Shown: piece after piece, positions 63,601 to 64,000 of the stretch | Layout of the letters: each line of letters starts with the position of its first letter | How positions within the stretch are numbered: position 1 is the first letter of the stretch | From: Cellulomonas sp. NS3 | GTDB taxonomy: Bacteria > Actinomycetota > Actinomycetes > Actinomycetales > Cellulomonadaceae | DNA length: 64,000 nucleotides | Reading direction: 5' to 3' | Assembly: GCF_024757985.1 (NCBI RefSeq) | Contig: NZ_CP103289.1 | Span: 1,550,001 to 1,614,000, forward strand | Notes under the pieces: generated by a model | What the model saw: only the letters and a program-made list of their open reading frames with translations | Told to the model about the DNA's origin: nothing | Database searches by the model: none | Program-made: the position numbers and the translations under genes

Positions 63601-63615
63601 CTGCCTCTGATTCGG

Positions 63616-63629
63616 TGTTAGCGCTCACA
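63616..63629. promoter_or_regulatory. LacI-type operator-like site 2
   Basis: TGTTAGCGCTCACA, a near-perfect palindrome around the AGCGCT core. This is the usual form for LacI-family sugar repressors such as CebR, 79 bp before the lipoprotein gene. Confidence 0.6.
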
Positions 63630-63707
63630 CTCGCCGGTGCGCGCGGGGTGACCCGTCTCGCGCGACCACACCGGCGTAGGAACGCCGCGTGATCTCGAGG
63701 AGGAGAT

Positions 63708-64000
63708 GTGGCAGGCAGGAAGCGAATCCCGCGAGCAGTCGGCGTCGTTGCTGCGGGGGCGGTCGTCCTCGGTCTCGCCGGCTGCGCCGGCGGCAACGGC
63801 ATGGGTGACGACACGGGCAGCGACCCTGGTGGCGATGGGCTGACCACGGTCGGCTTCGTGGCCGTCGGTCCCGAGGGTGGGTGGCGCAACGCCAACGAGC
63901 AGGCGGTCAAGGACGCGTTCACCGCGGGAGCAGGCTTCGAGCTCCGGTACGCGCCCGCCGCGAGCCCCAGCGACCAGGCGTCGCAGCTGGACGCGTTCGC
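63708..64000 (+). CDS. ABC-type sugar-binding lipoprotein (5' part)
   Basis: The gene runs off the right edge after 97 codons. The signal peptide (VAGRKRIPRAVGVVAAGAVV) ends in the lipobox LAGC. The mature part starts with a Gly/Asp-rich linker, then LTTVGFVAVGPEGGWRNANE, the first strand of periplasmic-binding type 1 (ribose/galactose-type, YtfQ-like). GAGGAGG lies six bases before the GTG at 63708; the ATG two bases upstream opens a different frame. Two LacI-type operator-like sites upstream fit sugar-dependent control. Confidence 0.8.
   Translation, partial: MAGRKRIPRAVGVVAAGAVVLGLAGCAGGNGMGDDTGSDPGGDGLTTVGFVAVGPEGGWRNANEQAVKDAFTAGAGFELRYAPAASPSDQASQLDAF

Overview
The window is very GC-rich DNA from an actinobacterium, and the gene content points to Cellulomonas or a close relative in the Cellulomonadaceae. 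This is an inference from marker genes: a WhiB2-type regulator, the mtrA-mtrB-lpqB cluster, a SigR/RsrA pair with a perfect SigR-type promoter, the fused E1/E2 2-oxoglutarate decarboxylase Kgd, a BldC-like regulator, DUF3499, and the 24-residue ribosomal protein bL37. No phage, insertion sequence, CRISPR, tRNA or rRNA was seen. It reads as ordinary chromosomal core with densely packed, often overlapping genes.

Layout. 1-2.4 kb: the 5' end of a PIG-V-like membrane glycosyltransferase, an EamA-like membrane protein and a TIGR03089 protein. 2.5-11.9 kb: the whiB2 neighbourhood, with two GT2 glycosyltransferases, DUF5719, a zincin-like protein, DUF3499, a zinc ribbon, a phosphohexomutase-like protein that lacks its catalytic parts, and Trm112. 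11.9-17.8 kb: ABC-F ATPase, M15 lipoprotein, RDD and SpoIIM membrane proteins, a seven-copy 16-bp tandem repeat, and an AlkZ-like winged-helix protein. 17.9-23.8 kb: a coupled operon (multi-pass membrane protein, DUF4129, DUF4350, MoxR, DUF58). 23.9-35.3 kb: mtrA-mtrB-lpqB-comF-hpf, a YcaQ-like protein, an EamA permease and secA. comF has no stop codon and runs in frame through hpf.

35.4-45.7 kb: Rv3235-like, LysM, BldC-like, SAF (CpaB-like) and CpaE-like genes, DUF6912, hisN, rsgA, aroA, DoxX and ferritin. 45.7-50.5 kb: sigR-rsrA, bL37, pilT, an SGNH-fold protein without its catalytic residues, and a GlxA-type regulator. 50.7-58.5 kb: kgd, then a four-gene response regulator-kinase-ABC transporter unit. 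58.8-64 kb: two CNNM/hemolysin-type transporters, a membrane-anchored M15 carboxypeptidase with a repeat-rich cytoplasmic arm, and the 5' end of a sugar-binding lipoprotein gene behind two LacI-type operator-like sites.

How the genes work together. Much of the window serves the envelope: surface polysaccharide synthesis, MtrAB-LpqB cell-wall signalling, SecA export, peptidoglycan carboxypeptidases, LysM, and pilus-type ATPases. A second theme is stress and dormancy: SigR/RsrA thiol-stress control, ferritin, HPF ribosome hibernation, and WhiB and BldC regulators. One structural feature recurs on both strands: about fifteen genes have a YAnnnT hexamer ending 6-8 nt before the start codon and little Shine-Dalgarno sequence, which is the arrangement expected for leaderless mRNAs.
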